Positions 36,436 through 44,320 of a DNA stretch of 63,342 nucleotides are shown here, piece by piece. This DNA comes from Xanthobacter autotrophicus (GTDB taxonomy: Bacteria > Pseudomonadota > Alphaproteobacteria > Rhizobiales > Xanthobacteraceae). The DNA is taken from contig NZ_JAIVFN010000010.1 in the NCBI RefSeq assembly GCF_030015065.1, positions 1-63,342 on the forward strand, in the 5' to 3' direction. The number at the start of each line of letters is the position of its first letter. Within the stretch, counting starts at the first letter, position 1. Both the position numbers and the translations under genes were made by a program. The notes under the pieces are model-generated. The model saw nothing but the letters and a program-made list of their open reading frames with translations, was not told where the DNA came from and made no database searches.

Positions 36436-37149
36436 TCACCCGGCGCGGCGCGCGGTCTGGCCGAAGAGGATCTTCTTGCCTTCCTCGGTCACCGCCGGAC
36501 GGCTGGAATAGGGCTCGCCCCTGGCATAGGCGGCAACGGTCGCCGGCCGCGCCGCTACCGCCTCGAACCAGTGCTTGAGATGGGGGAAATCGGCGAGATC
36601 CTGGCCCTGGCGCTGGTGGGGCACGATCCAGGGATAGATGGCCATGTCGGCGATGGAATAGTCCGCGCCCGCCACATATGCCGCCCCGATCTCGGCGTTC
36701 GCGCCCAGCCGGCGGTTGAGCACGCCATAGAGCCGGTTCGTCTCCTTCACGTAGCGCTCGATGGCATATGGAATCTTTTCCGGCGCATACTGGCTGAAAT
36801 GGTGGTTCTGCCCGGCCATGGGGCCCAGCCCGCCCATCTGCCAGAACAGCCATTGGGTGACGCTGGTGCGGCCGCGCAGGTCGGAAGGGATGAAGCGCCC
36901 CGTCTTCTCGGCGAGATAGAGCAGAATGGCACCGGATTCGAACACCGAGATCGGGCCGCCCCTATCGGTCGGGGCATGATCTACGATGGCCGGCATGCGG
37001 TTGTTGGGTGCGATCGCAAGAAAGTCCGGCTTGAACTGGTCTCCGGCGCTGATATCCACCGGGACGATCCGATAATCGAGCCCGGCTTCTTCCAGGAAGA
37101 GCGTGATCTTGTGGCCGTTGGGTGTCGGCCAATAATAAAGATCTATCAT
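36436..37149 (-). CDS. Glutathione S-transferase (Nu/YfcG-like)
   Basis: 237 residues from ATG 37149 (MIDLYYWPTPNGHKITLFLE); an in-frame start 10 codons earlier adds nothing conserved. The thioredoxin-like N-domain has NNRMPAIVDH and FESGAILLYLAEKTGRF (glutathione-binding ESGAI); the helical C-domain includes YSIADMAIYPWIV. The N-terminal 'PTPNGHK' pattern fits Nu-class enzymes with disulfide reductase activity. It is divergent from a paralogous GST with a shared operator between them. Confidence 0.88.
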   Translation of the reverse strand: MIDLYYWPTPNGHKITLFLEEAGLDYRIVPVDISAGDQFKPDFLAIAPNNRMPAIVDHAPTDRGGPISVFESGAILLYLAEKTGRFIPSDLRGRTSVTQWLFWQMGGLGPMAGQNHHFSQYAPEKIPYAIERYVKETNRLYGVLNRRLGANAEIGAAYVAGADYSIADMAIYPWIVPHQRQGQDLADFPHLKHWFEAVAARPATVAAYARGEPYSSRPAVTEEGKKILFGQTARRAG

Positions 37150-37246
37150 TCTCAGAGCCTTTGATGCGCTGGACGCCACCCGGATCCGCCGGCGTCACAT
37201 AAAATTCGCGGATGGGATCTTGCGGCTCCCACGTTGCCGTGCATTC

Positions 37247-37262
37247 TATATCAGTCGATCTA
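37247..37262. promoter_or_regulatory. Candidate TetR/NemR operator between divergent GST genes
   Basis: TAGATCGACTGATATA on the minus strand is a 16-base near-palindrome with two mismatched pairs, similar in form to the NemR site TAGACCGATCGGTCTA. It lies about 100 bases from one GST start and 55 from the other. Confidence 0.4.
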
Positions 37263-37317
37263 AAATGCAAATGCGCTCCGTCCGGAAGGCTCGGGCCGCC
37301 CTGGCAAAGGTTATCCC

Positions 37318-38028
37318 TTGATCCGCTTCTATTTCCATCCCACGCCCAATCCCGCCAAGGTCGCCCTGTTCCTGGAGGAGGCGGGCCTGCCCTACGAGGT
37401 GGTGCCCGTCGATACGGCGAAGGGCGAGCAGCACCTGCCGGCGTTCCGCGCCATCAATCCCAACGGCAAGGTGCCGGCCATCGTCGACACCGAAGGGCCC
37501 GGCGGCCGCGAGACGCGGGTGTTCGATTCCACCGCCATCCTGCTCTATCTCGCCGAGAAGACGGGGCAGTTCCTGGGCACGCCTCAGGACCGGCCGGAGC
37601 TTCTGTCCTGGCTGCTCTTCCTTGCCAGCGGGCTCGGCCCGTTCTCGGGGCAGGCGGTGCATTTCCAGCATGCGGCGCCGCAGGGCCTCGACTATGCCGT
37701 CAACCGCTACCGTCGGGAAGTGGAGCGGCACTACAAGGTGCTCGACGACCATCTTGCCACCCGCCGCTTCATCGTGGGCGAAACCTACACCATCGCTGAC
37801 ATGTCGGCCTGGGGCTGGCTCGACCGCGCCGCGCGGGTGTTGAAGGTGGAGAGCGATCCCCTGTCCGGCTTCCCCAACCTGAAGCGCTGGTTCGCGGAGA
37901 TCGACGGCCGCGCGGCGATGGCGCGTGCCCGCGCGGTGGGCACGGACCACAGCTTCAAGGCTTCCGGCGACGAGGAAAGCCGCCGCGCCCTTTTCCCCTC
38001 CAACTATCCGCCCGCGGCGGCGGAGTGA
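37318..38028 (+). CDS. Glutathione S-transferase, second paralog
   Basis: 236 residues starting at TTG 37318 (MIRFYFHPTPNPAKVALFLE) with AAGG upstream. N-domain: NGKVPAIVDT and FDSTAILLYLAEKTGQFLG (Ser-Thr replaces Glu-Ser of the paralog); C-domain: YTIADMSAWGWLDRAARVLK. It shares the PTPN start with the divergent GST and precedes an SDR gene by 38 bases, probably in one transcript. Role: conjugation or reduction of electrophiles. Confidence 0.87.
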   Translation: MIRFYFHPTPNPAKVALFLEEAGLPYEVVPVDTAKGEQHLPAFRAINPNGKVPAIVDTEGPGGRETRVFDSTAILLYLAEKTGQFLGTPQDRPELLSWLLFLASGLGPFSGQAVHFQHAAPQGLDYAVNRYRREVERHYKVLDDHLATRRFIVGETYTIADMSAWGWLDRAARVLKVESDPLSGFPNLKRWFAEIDGRAAMARARAVGTDHSFKASGDEESRRALFPSNYPPAAAE

Positions 38029-38065
38029 GCCGGCCGGCGCTGGTGGTCTCTTGAAGGAAGAAGCC

Positions 38066-38869
38066 ATGAAGATTGAAGGAAAGCGGGTCCTCGTCACCGG
38101 GGGCTCGAGCGGCATCGGCCGCGCCATTACCGCCGCCCTTCTTGGAAAGGGTGCACGTGTGGTCATCAGCGGTCGCAGGCAGGATGCTCTCGACGCCGCG
38201 GTGGCCGAACTCAAAGCCAAGGGCGACGTCCATGGCGTCTGCGGCGACGTGACCGAGACGGCCGGGCGGGTGGCGACGCTCGATGGCGCGCTGGCGCACC
38301 TGGGTGGGCTCGATATCCTCGTCAACAATGCGGGTGGCGTGCGCGCTGGCCGTCTGGAGGAAACGAGCGAGGCCGAAATCCGTGCCATGGTGGAGGTGGA
38401 CCTTGTCGCCCCCATCCTCCTCACCCGCGCTGCCCTGCCGGCGCTCCGGGCCAGCGGCGAGGGGCTGATCGCCGACATCACCTCAGCCATCGCGCTCATC
38501 GGCATGCCATTCTACGCCACCTATGCCGCCACCAAGGCAGGTCTTGCACGCTTCGACGAGGCGCTTCGGAGGGAACTGGTGGGTGAGGGCGTGGGTGTGC
38601 TGACCATCTATCCCGGTGCGACGGATACCCCGATGATGCGCACCAGCCGGGCCGGCGCCGAGGTGGGGTTCACCAAGGAGCCGGCGGAGGCGGTTGCGGA
38701 CGCGGTCGTCGTCGCCATCGAAGGGGATGGGTTCGAGGTGGTGCGGGGTGGCGAGGCTCGGGCACAGATGATCGCCCTTAATCGCACCGATCCCATCGCC
38801 CTCGACCGACGCTTCGCCGATCTCAAGCCGGCGCTGGCCGAGGCAGTGCGCGACCACTCGGCGCTATAG
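38066..38869 (+). CDS. Short-chain dehydrogenase/reductase
   Basis: 267 residues from ATG 38066. Rossmann motif RVLVTGGSSGIGRA, NNAG segment DILVNNAGGV, catalytic Tyr/Lys in FYATYAATKAGLARF; the Ser is in ADITSAIALIG. The sequence resembles DltE-type oxidoreductases. It follows the GST gene closely; carbonyl reduction of a toxic aldehyde or ketone would fit the electrophile-response setting. Confidence 0.87.
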   Translation: MKIEGKRVLVTGGSSGIGRAITAALLGKGARVVISGRRQDALDAAVAELKAKGDVHGVCGDVTETAGRVATLDGALAHLGGLDILVNNAGGVRAGRLEETSEAEIRAMVEVDLVAPILLTRAALPALRASGEGLIADITSAIALIGMPFYATYAATKAGLARFDEALRRELVGEGVGVLTIYPGATDTPMMRTSRAGAEVGFTKEPAEAVADAVVVAIEGDGFEVVRGGEARAQMIALNRTDPIALDRRFADLKPALAEAVRDHSAL

Positions 38870-39081
38870 TGGGTGGCGGTTACTGTTCGCATCGGGAAAC
38901 GCCAAAGGACGAGATCTTGAAAAGAGTGGCGCCGATTGGCGTCGCCTGGACGGCTCCCTCCAAAAGCGGTCCTTCGGAGTAAAAAGCACAAGGGGCGGCT
39001 TGGAGCCCTCGGCTCGTCGCGGATTGCCGACCAGGACAATTCGCATTTGCGAATGGATCGCGTGCTGGTGCAAAATAAGAT

Positions 39082-39618
39082 ATGCTTTCTTCCGCGCCAC
39101 AGCCCGGCCCCCCATCCGATACACGCGCTCCCCCGCGTAGCTTTCTTGGCAGAGACGGGCGCACGCTCCTGCTCTGGTGCTGGCAGGGGATGGGCGGGGC
39201 GCTGGCGGTCGCGGCCATGGAGGTCGCGGCCTATTTCGGCGAGACGCCTCTGGCACTCATTCCGTTCGCCACTTCCATCGTCCTGGTCCTGGGCATGCCT
39301 GAGGCGGAGGCGGCCCAGCCCCGGGCGCTGGTGGGCGGCCATCTGGTCTCGACGCTGGTGGGCCTGGCCATACTCGCCGTTTTCGGGCGCTCTGAGCCGG
39401 CCGCGGCGGCGGCGGTGGGGCTGGCCATGGTCGCCATGCGGGCCAGCGGCACCATGCATCCACCGGCGGCCATCAATCCCATCATCGTGGTGATGGAGGC
39501 TATGAAGCCCGGCTTCCTGCTGATTCCAGTGGGCCTCGGCGCCGTGCTTCTGTCGCTCTATGCGTTCGGCTGGCACAATATGGCCCGGCGGGGAAGCTGG
39601 CCGTCCCGCTGGTGGTAG
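39082..39618 (+). CDS. HPP-family integral membrane protein
   Basis: 178 residues, four hydrophobic helices. The family motif is present: TMHPPAAINPIIVVMEAMKP. The N-terminal helix LLLWCWQGMGGALAVAAMEV and PFATSIVLVLGMPEAEAAQPR also fit. HPP proteins are nitrite transporters in cyanobacteria and chloroplasts, but function elsewhere is open. It stands alone, 212 bases after the SDR gene, in a region without clear promoter. Confidence 0.82.
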   Translation: MLSSAPQPGPPSDTRAPPRSFLGRDGRTLLLWCWQGMGGALAVAAMEVAAYFGETPLALIPFATSIVLVLGMPEAEAAQPRALVGGHLVSTLVGLAILAVFGRSEPAAAAAVGLAMVAMRASGTMHPPAAINPIIVVMEAMKPGFLLIPVGLGAVLLSLYAFGWHNMARRGSWPSRWW

Positions 39619-39775
39619 GCCCGGAGCGGTAACCACGGTCAAGGGCTCTAGCCATCATCCTGGCTGCCGGGGCCGCCAATACGAACAGCCGCCGCCCGCC
39701 GTGAGCTTTCGGATGAGCGCATGTCATGAGTAGCCCTCAGCCTGTGGGCTTGCCTTGCACGATTGTGCGATGGTC

Positions 39776-40153
39776 TCAGACAAACTGCTGGAGGCCGTGG
39801 CCAACGGACCAATTTTCCTTCGCGGCATCGGAGATGACCACGAACACGTTTTCCGGCCGGATGCCCGGGTTCTCGCCGAGCAGCTCCGCAATACGCCTGA
39901 ACAGCGCTTTCTTCTGCTCCGCTGTGCGGGTATTGAAGACAGTGATCCCGATATAGACGAGATCGTCGCTCCTCATGACACCGAAGGCCGCACCGTAGCG
40001 GAAGTTCGCGGCGTCATGCTCGCTGATAGTCATGAACTGGTCGTCTTCGGGCACGCCAAGCGTCTCGCGCAGAGCGCGGTAGAGGCTGTCGAAAATAGCC
40101 TGCCGGTACGCTGCGGGCTTTCCGGCGCGCATTGAGATGTGAATGAGCGGCAT
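39776..40153 (-). CDS. Tautomerase-superfamily protein
   Basis: 125 residues from ATG 40153: MPLIHISMRAGKPAAYRQAI, with Pro2 as the catalytic base after Met removal. The second half, YIGITVFNTRTAEQKKALFR and RPENVFVVISDAAKENWSVG, matches the MSAD/cis-CaaD-like or 'tautomerase family' proteins of about 130 residues. The divergent LysR gene is its likely regulator. The substrate is unknown. Confidence 0.85.
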   Translation of the reverse strand: MPLIHISMRAGKPAAYRQAIFDSLYRALRETLGVPEDDQFMTISEHDAANFRYGAAFGVMRSDDLVYIGITVFNTRTAEQKKALFRRIAELLGENPGIRPENVFVVISDAAKENWSVGHGLQQFV

Positions 40154-40249
40154 CGCGAATCCTTTGGTTCTGTGACCCGTTTCAAGGTTAGACGCCGTCC
40201 TATCATTTTGATATACTATGAATAATAATATGAATGATAATGATTGGAA

Positions 40250-41107
40250 ATGATTGAGCGCCCCCTCGACCTGGACGCCGTCCGGGCTTTTATCTGCATC
40301 GCGGAGCTTGGCAGCTTCACCCGCGCGGCCGAAGCGATGCGGACGACGCAGGCTGCGATCAGTCTGAAGCTGAAGCGGCTTGAAGAGCGGGTGGGCTGCC
40401 GGCTCGTCGAGCGGACGCCTCGTTATGTGCAGCTTTCGGCGCGGGGCGATGCCTTCCTGGAACATGCCCGCGCGCTGCTGGAAGCGCACGACCGCGCGCT
40501 CGCCCTCTTTGTCCAAACCCGGGAACGCCTCACCATCGGCATCAGCGACCATGTGGCGGGGCCTGAGCTTCCCGCCTTGATCGCGCGCATGAATGCGCAA
40601 GACCCGCAGCTGTTGATCGAAATCCGTATCGGATCATCGGGCGATCTGCTTCAAAGCTTCGACCGGCGCGAACTCGACACGGTGATCGTCCGCCTGCATG
40701 CCGGGCGGAGCGACGGGGAGATGCTCACGGAAGAAAAGTTCGGCTGGTTCGCGTCACCAGGCTGGCAGCACCGCGCGGGCGAGCCCCTGCCGCTGGCCAC
40801 GATGGCCGAGCCGTGCGGCGTGCGTGCGATGGCGGGGCAGCTCCTCGATGCGGCGGGCGTGCCCTGGACGGAAATTTTCGTCGGCGGGGGCGTCACGGCG
40901 GTCGCGGCCGCCGTCATGGCCGGGCTCGGTGTTGCTGCGTTGGCTCCGCGCATGCTGCCCTTCGGCGCCGTCGAAGTCGGCCGCAGGCTCGGCCTTCCGG
41001 ACCTTCCGCGCTTGCCGGTGCTGCTTCACACGAGGATCAGGGACGGCCGACCCCGCGATGCGCTCGCCGCGCTTTCGGCCGCCTTCAGGAGTGCAGTGCG
41101 AGGCTAG
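40250..41107 (+). CDS. LysR-family regulator facing the tautomerase gene
   Basis: 285 residues from ATG 40250 (a TTG two codons earlier is an alternative). HTH: LDAVRAFICIAELGSFTRAA, EAMRTTQAAISLKLKRLEER. The effector domain is short and ends RDGRPRDALAALSAAFRSA. The 96-base divergent region is AT-rich with ATCATT/AATGAT inverted copies that may be the binding region. A large hairpin begins at the stop codon. Confidence 0.87.
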   Translation: MIERPLDLDAVRAFICIAELGSFTRAAEAMRTTQAAISLKLKRLEERVGCRLVERTPRYVQLSARGDAFLEHARALLEAHDRALALFVQTRERLTIGISDHVAGPELPALIARMNAQDPQLLIEIRIGSSGDLLQSFDRRELDTVIVRLHAGRSDGEMLTEEKFGWFASPGWQHRAGEPLPLATMAEPCGVRAMAGQLLDAAGVPWTEIFVGGGVTAVAAAVMAGLGVAALAPRMLPFGAVEVGRRLGLPDLPRLPVLLHTRIRDGRPRDALAALSAAFRSAVRG

Positions 41108-41158
41108 TGGTTCGACCGCGACAGATGGAACCCATCTGTCGCGAGCAGGTCGAACCAC
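41107..41158 (+). terminator. Large nested perfect hairpin after lysR
   Basis: Outer stem GTGGTTCGACC (41107-41117)/GGTCGAACCAC (41148-41158) and inner stem GCGACAGATGG (41118-41128)/CCATCTGTCGC (41132-41142), separated only by a 5-base bulge on one side. It starts at the lysR stop. There is no real T-run, so it may be a terminator, an RNA-stabilising structure or a small mobile palindrome. Confidence 0.6.
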
Positions 41159-41427
41159 AACTCTTTGATCCACTAGGCACGGGATTTCCAGCCAAAATGC
41201 GCACAGGCGTCTCGGCACCCGCATCCAATATGGGCATGGGGACGTTAACCGTCCTCATGCGGCCAGAGCCTTGTTTTCGCAATGTTCCGCATTCTGATCG
41301 CCGGCGGCCCTCCGGAGGGGGCATCCACCCCATCAGTTCACGACGTCGGGCGCAGGTCGCGCCCTCCTGCCACGTAACAAACAGGCGCGTTCGGCGATCA
41401 GCTCTCTTCACCGTTGAAGAAAAAGTG
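41159..41427. other. Intergenic region with no recognised gene
   Basis: About 270 bases between the lysR hairpin and a small minus-strand gene. Open frames here are short and lack family features. I see no tRNA, promoter or repeat that I can support. Confidence 0.5.
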
Positions 41428-41649
41428 TCAGTACGTGCCCGCGGTGCGTCGGGCTTTGCGTATCGGCGTTCGGCTGGCCACGTGCGTCGAGGCGTTCTCC
41501 GCCTCAAGGGCTTCCCGCGCCGCGCGCAGCCGCGCACTGTTCTCGCGAACAGCCTCGAAATCGTTTCTGTAGCGTTCCATGGCGCGGGCGATGGATTCCT
41601 CCAACTGGCGCGTACGCTCAGTGCTGGAGAGCCGGTTCTCGTGAGTCAT
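41428..41649 (-). CDS. Small coiled-coil protein of unknown function
   Basis: 73 residues from ATG 41649, which has GGA nine bases upstream; another ATG four codons earlier lacks a site. Residues about 5-50 (STERTRQLEESIARAMERYR, NDFEAVRENSARLRAAREAL) are charged heptads typical of a coiled coil. The tail THVASRTPIRKARRTAGTY is basic. No Cys, no signal peptide. It is read from the same strand as cspA upstream, past that gene's terminator. Confidence 0.55.
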   Translation of the reverse strand: MTHENRLSSTERTRQLEESIARAMERYRNDFEAVRENSARLRAAREALEAENASTHVASRTPIRKARRTAGTY

Positions 41650-41730
41650 AATTCGTTCCATGATTTATAATAGCATAACTACCGCAAGAGTATGAGAACT
41701 TGTTTATCGTTGACGCAGCGCCGCCGCAAA

Positions 41731-41762
41731 AGCAAAAAACTCCGCCTCATCGAGGCGGAGCC
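41731..41762 (-). terminator. Rho-independent terminator of cspA
   Basis: On the minus strand: CTCCGCCTC-3-GAGGCGGAG stem (plus 41740-41748 and 41752-41760) followed by TTTTTTGCTTTT. About 70 bases after the cspA stop. Confidence 0.85.
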
Positions 41763-41830
41763 TTCCGCAGTCGCCGTCACGCGCATCCAATGCCATCGCC
41801 AGTACATCCGTGGCTGATGGCGTAAGATGG

Positions 41831-42040
41831 TCACGCGGCCTGAAGATTTCCGGCAGAGTTCTTTCCGGACTTGTTGTCACGGACGATCTCGAACTGAAGC
41901 TTCTGTCCCTCGGTGAGAGACTGCATGCCGGCGCGCTCGACGGCGGAGATGTGCACAAACACATCCGTTCCGCCATCGTCGGGCTGAATGAAGCCGAAGC
42001 CTTTGGTGGCGTTGAACCACTTCACGGTGCCGATATTCAT
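41831..42040 (-). CDS. cspA: Cold-shock domain protein
   Basis: 69 residues: [20 protein letters not shown], with RNP-1 KGFGFI and RNP-2 VFVHIS. A single OB-fold RNA chaperone. An AAAGGA ribosome site precedes the ATG. The region to 42216 upstream has no gene and probably carries the long 5' leader typical of csp genes. A strong terminator follows. Confidence 0.93.
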   Translation of the reverse strand: MNIGTVKWFNATKGFGFIQPDDGGTDVFVHISAVERAGMQSLTEGQKLQFEIVRDNKSGKNSAGNLQAA

Positions 42041-42216
42041 GACGATTTCCTTTCAATCGTGCAGAGGGGACTCGCCTGATGGATCAGGCAAGACAAGAGC
42101 TGGATATTGAAGGGAGTTATCGTCAGGCGCTCTGCGAGCGTCAGAAAATCAGCCGTCAAAATCAGACAAATACAAGATAGGGCGCGATTGTGTTGTTGGC
42201 AAGGCCGGGAAAACTT

Positions 42217-42423
42217 TTAGTTGAGAGCGCCAACTTTCGCTCCGAGGTGGCGCAGCTCCGACTCCCGCGCCACCCGCTCGAAAGCCTCGCTCTCGCCCTT
42301 GACCCGATAGCTGGGCTCGCCGCGGTCGGGCGGCAACTCACGGATGATCCGAAATCGCCCGGACGGGGATCGGAACCCGGTGACGAATTCGACCCAGCCA
42401 TTGACTTTGAATTTCGCGCTCAT
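42217..42423 (-). CDS. Small conserved hypothetical protein
   Basis: 68 residues from ATG 42423 (an ATG five codons upstream is also possible): MSAKFKVNGWVEFVTGFRSP, SGRFRIIRELPPDRGEPSYR, VKGESEAFERVARESELRHL. The order 'WVEFVTGFRSPSGRF...RVKGE.EAFERVARESELR' recurs in alphaproteobacterial proteins of this size as I recall, but no function is known to me. Basic and soluble, it reads like a small beta-rich (SH3-like) adaptor. Confidence 0.65.
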   Translation of the reverse strand: MSAKFKVNGWVEFVTGFRSPSGRFRIIRELPPDRGEPSYRVKGESEAFERVARESELRHLGAKVGALN

Positions 42424-42523
42424 TTTTCTTTTTAGCACATTTTACGGTTCACGCGAACTCTATTCGGCTGGAGAACTATATTTTTTCCGGCGATCGCGCC
42501 TGACAAGCGAACAGCCTCATCTG

Positions 42524-42641
42524 TGCTGGAGCATGCGCCGATCAGCTTGCATTGCAAGCTGTCGGGCAACGCGTTCTCTTTCTTGAGTTTAGATGGCGAT
42601 TCACCAATCAGATTGATTCAATCTGACCGGATCGCGCTCCA
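42524..42641. repeat. Compound palindromic element (two type A units)
   Basis: Unit 1 holds CAGCTTGC-ATT-GCAAGCTG (42543-42561) inside a GATC...TCGG frame. Unit 2, from about 42591, is a type A copy: GGCGATTCACC then ATCAGATTG-ATT-CAATCTGA and a CGGATCGCGCTC end. The same type A unit recurs at 45671 and 62862. The gap 42424-42863 holds no gene that I can support apart from these. Confidence 0.75.
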
Positions 42642-42863
42642 GTCTACGCTTGATTTTTGTCCGGAAACCCGAATATCCGTGATAAAAACCTTAAGTGTGC
42701 TGATCAGCGTTTTCTGTGGAGGCACATCATATGCCTTCGCGCTGCCTGCGTTTCTTGAGGACCTTGGGTGCCTGCTCGATAGTGTTGTCTCTGACGAGAA
42801 CCTGCAAAGGAGGTCCAATCTGAAGTCGGCACGAAGCCCTGGCCACTCTGTGGCCGCTCGCTC

Positions 42864-43668
42864 TCACGCCGTTTCGGCCGTCACCACCTTGAAGCCGGCA
42901 AGCGTCGAGGGTCCGAAGGAGGTCACGATGGCAACGTCGGTGGCGTCGCGCCCCCGCGCCATGAGGATGCGGCCGATGCGCGGCCTGTTGTGCCGGGCGT
43001 CGAAGATGTACCAGCGGCCGCCGAGATAGGCCTCGAACCAGGCGCTGAAGTCCATGGGCGCCGGATCGGGCGGCACGCCGATGTCGCCGAGATGCCGGTG
43101 CAATAGCGGGCCGGGATGTTCATGCAGCGGCACAGCGTGATGGCGAGATGGGCAAAGTCGCGGCACACCCCCTGCCTCTGGGTGTAGGCGTCGAAGGCCG
43201 TTTTCAGAGGGCTCGCATGGGCATAGTCGAAGGCGATGTGACCGTGGACAAAATCGCAGATGGCCTGGACCAGGGGCCAGCCCTTGGGCACGTGGCCGAA
43301 CATGGACCAGGCGACATTGGAGAGACGGTCCGTCTCGCAATAGCGGCTGCCCAGGAGAAACAGCAGCACGTCCACCGGCAGGTCACCGAGCGCGTGCTGG
43401 GCCGCATCCGGAGCCACGACATCCGCCAAGCCGCTGTCGCGGATGACGAAGTCCGTGTGCACGGTGAGGCGCCGGCCGGCGCCTGGATCACATGGCAGAA
43501 GTTGCCGAAGCTGTCATGATAGGTATTGGCCGCGATCAGCGGATCGAACAGGGCGCGGTCGAGGCTGGCCAGGTCGTAGATGCGGGAAGGATGCACGCTC
43601 AAGGTGAGGATCATCGGCGTCGGCTGGGGGCACTCATAGGAAATTTCGTAGCCGGCGCGGATGAGCAT
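42864..43668 (-). pseudogene. Transglutaminase-like domain protein, doubly frameshifted
   Basis: The reading starts MLIRAGYEISYECPQPTPMI at 43668 and is the N-terminal beta domain of bacterial transglutaminase-like proteins. After HVIQAPAG near 43485 the frame must shift to continue LTVHTDFVIRDSGLADVVAP through the core [20 protein letters not shown] (Cys of the triad) to ARYCTG. A second shift near 43100 leads to [40 protein letters not shown] (His/Asp of the triad) and the end. All catalytic residues are present but in three frames, each junction a one-base loss. Recent inactivation or sequence error are both possible. Confidence 0.8.
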
Positions 43669-44320
43669 CCGGACCTCTGGGATTTTCGGGCATGGCCCGC
43701 GGGAACCACCCTTCCGCGCGCTTTGGGTGGCCCTGGTCTCAATGCGTCGGATCGGGCGCATCACATCGCGTGGGATCTCGGCGCGGCGGCGGGCGGCGCC
43801 GGTGGCATATCGGGGTCCTCCACCACCGCGACAGCCGGCTCGGGAACGCCTTGCTCGACCTGCTCCGGCGCGAGGATGACCTTTCGATGGGCGACAATGG
43901 ACCCTCGATGTCGGGGATGCGACGGACTGGACCATTCCTGTGCATGGCGAGCGACGCGGCATCCGCCATGTCGGCATCGAGATCCGCCAGGATCTGATCG
44001 CGCGAGCGGAAGACCGTGCGGCATGAGCCGCGCGCCGCGTCGCTCTGCTGCCGGTGGCTCTCAAGGCATGCGCGGACACGAAAACGCTGGATCGGCAAGG
44101 CTCGTGAGAAGCTGGTGTCGGATCGGACGACGCCGATGGGCTGCAACGAGGGGGCTGGCACCGGCATGAGCGTGCGGAAGCAGTGACGCGTCCCGGCTTG
44201 CTTCTTGCTTTACCGATACGCTCTGGCCTTTCGAGAGCGGGGTGTCGCCCCCCGCCCCGGTGCGACAGATGTCCCCCGCCATATCGTCGGAGGCTGGCAA
44301 TGTGAGACGGAAGGTCGGTC
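43669..44320. other. Gene-free stretch with possible decayed minus-strand reading frame
   Basis: On the minus strand, RSRDQILADLDADMADAASL and PDIEGPLSPIER can be joined by one frame change to KVILAPEQVEQGVPEPAVAV, ending at about 43761. It has no family I recognise. Lying between a frameshifted gene and a truncated one, it is probably a relic. Confidence 0.35.

Noticed and set aside
42523-43029. A 168-codon plus-strand frame
   Set aside because: It starts in the palindromic element and runs antisense into the transglutaminase-like gene; its protein has no recognisable fold.
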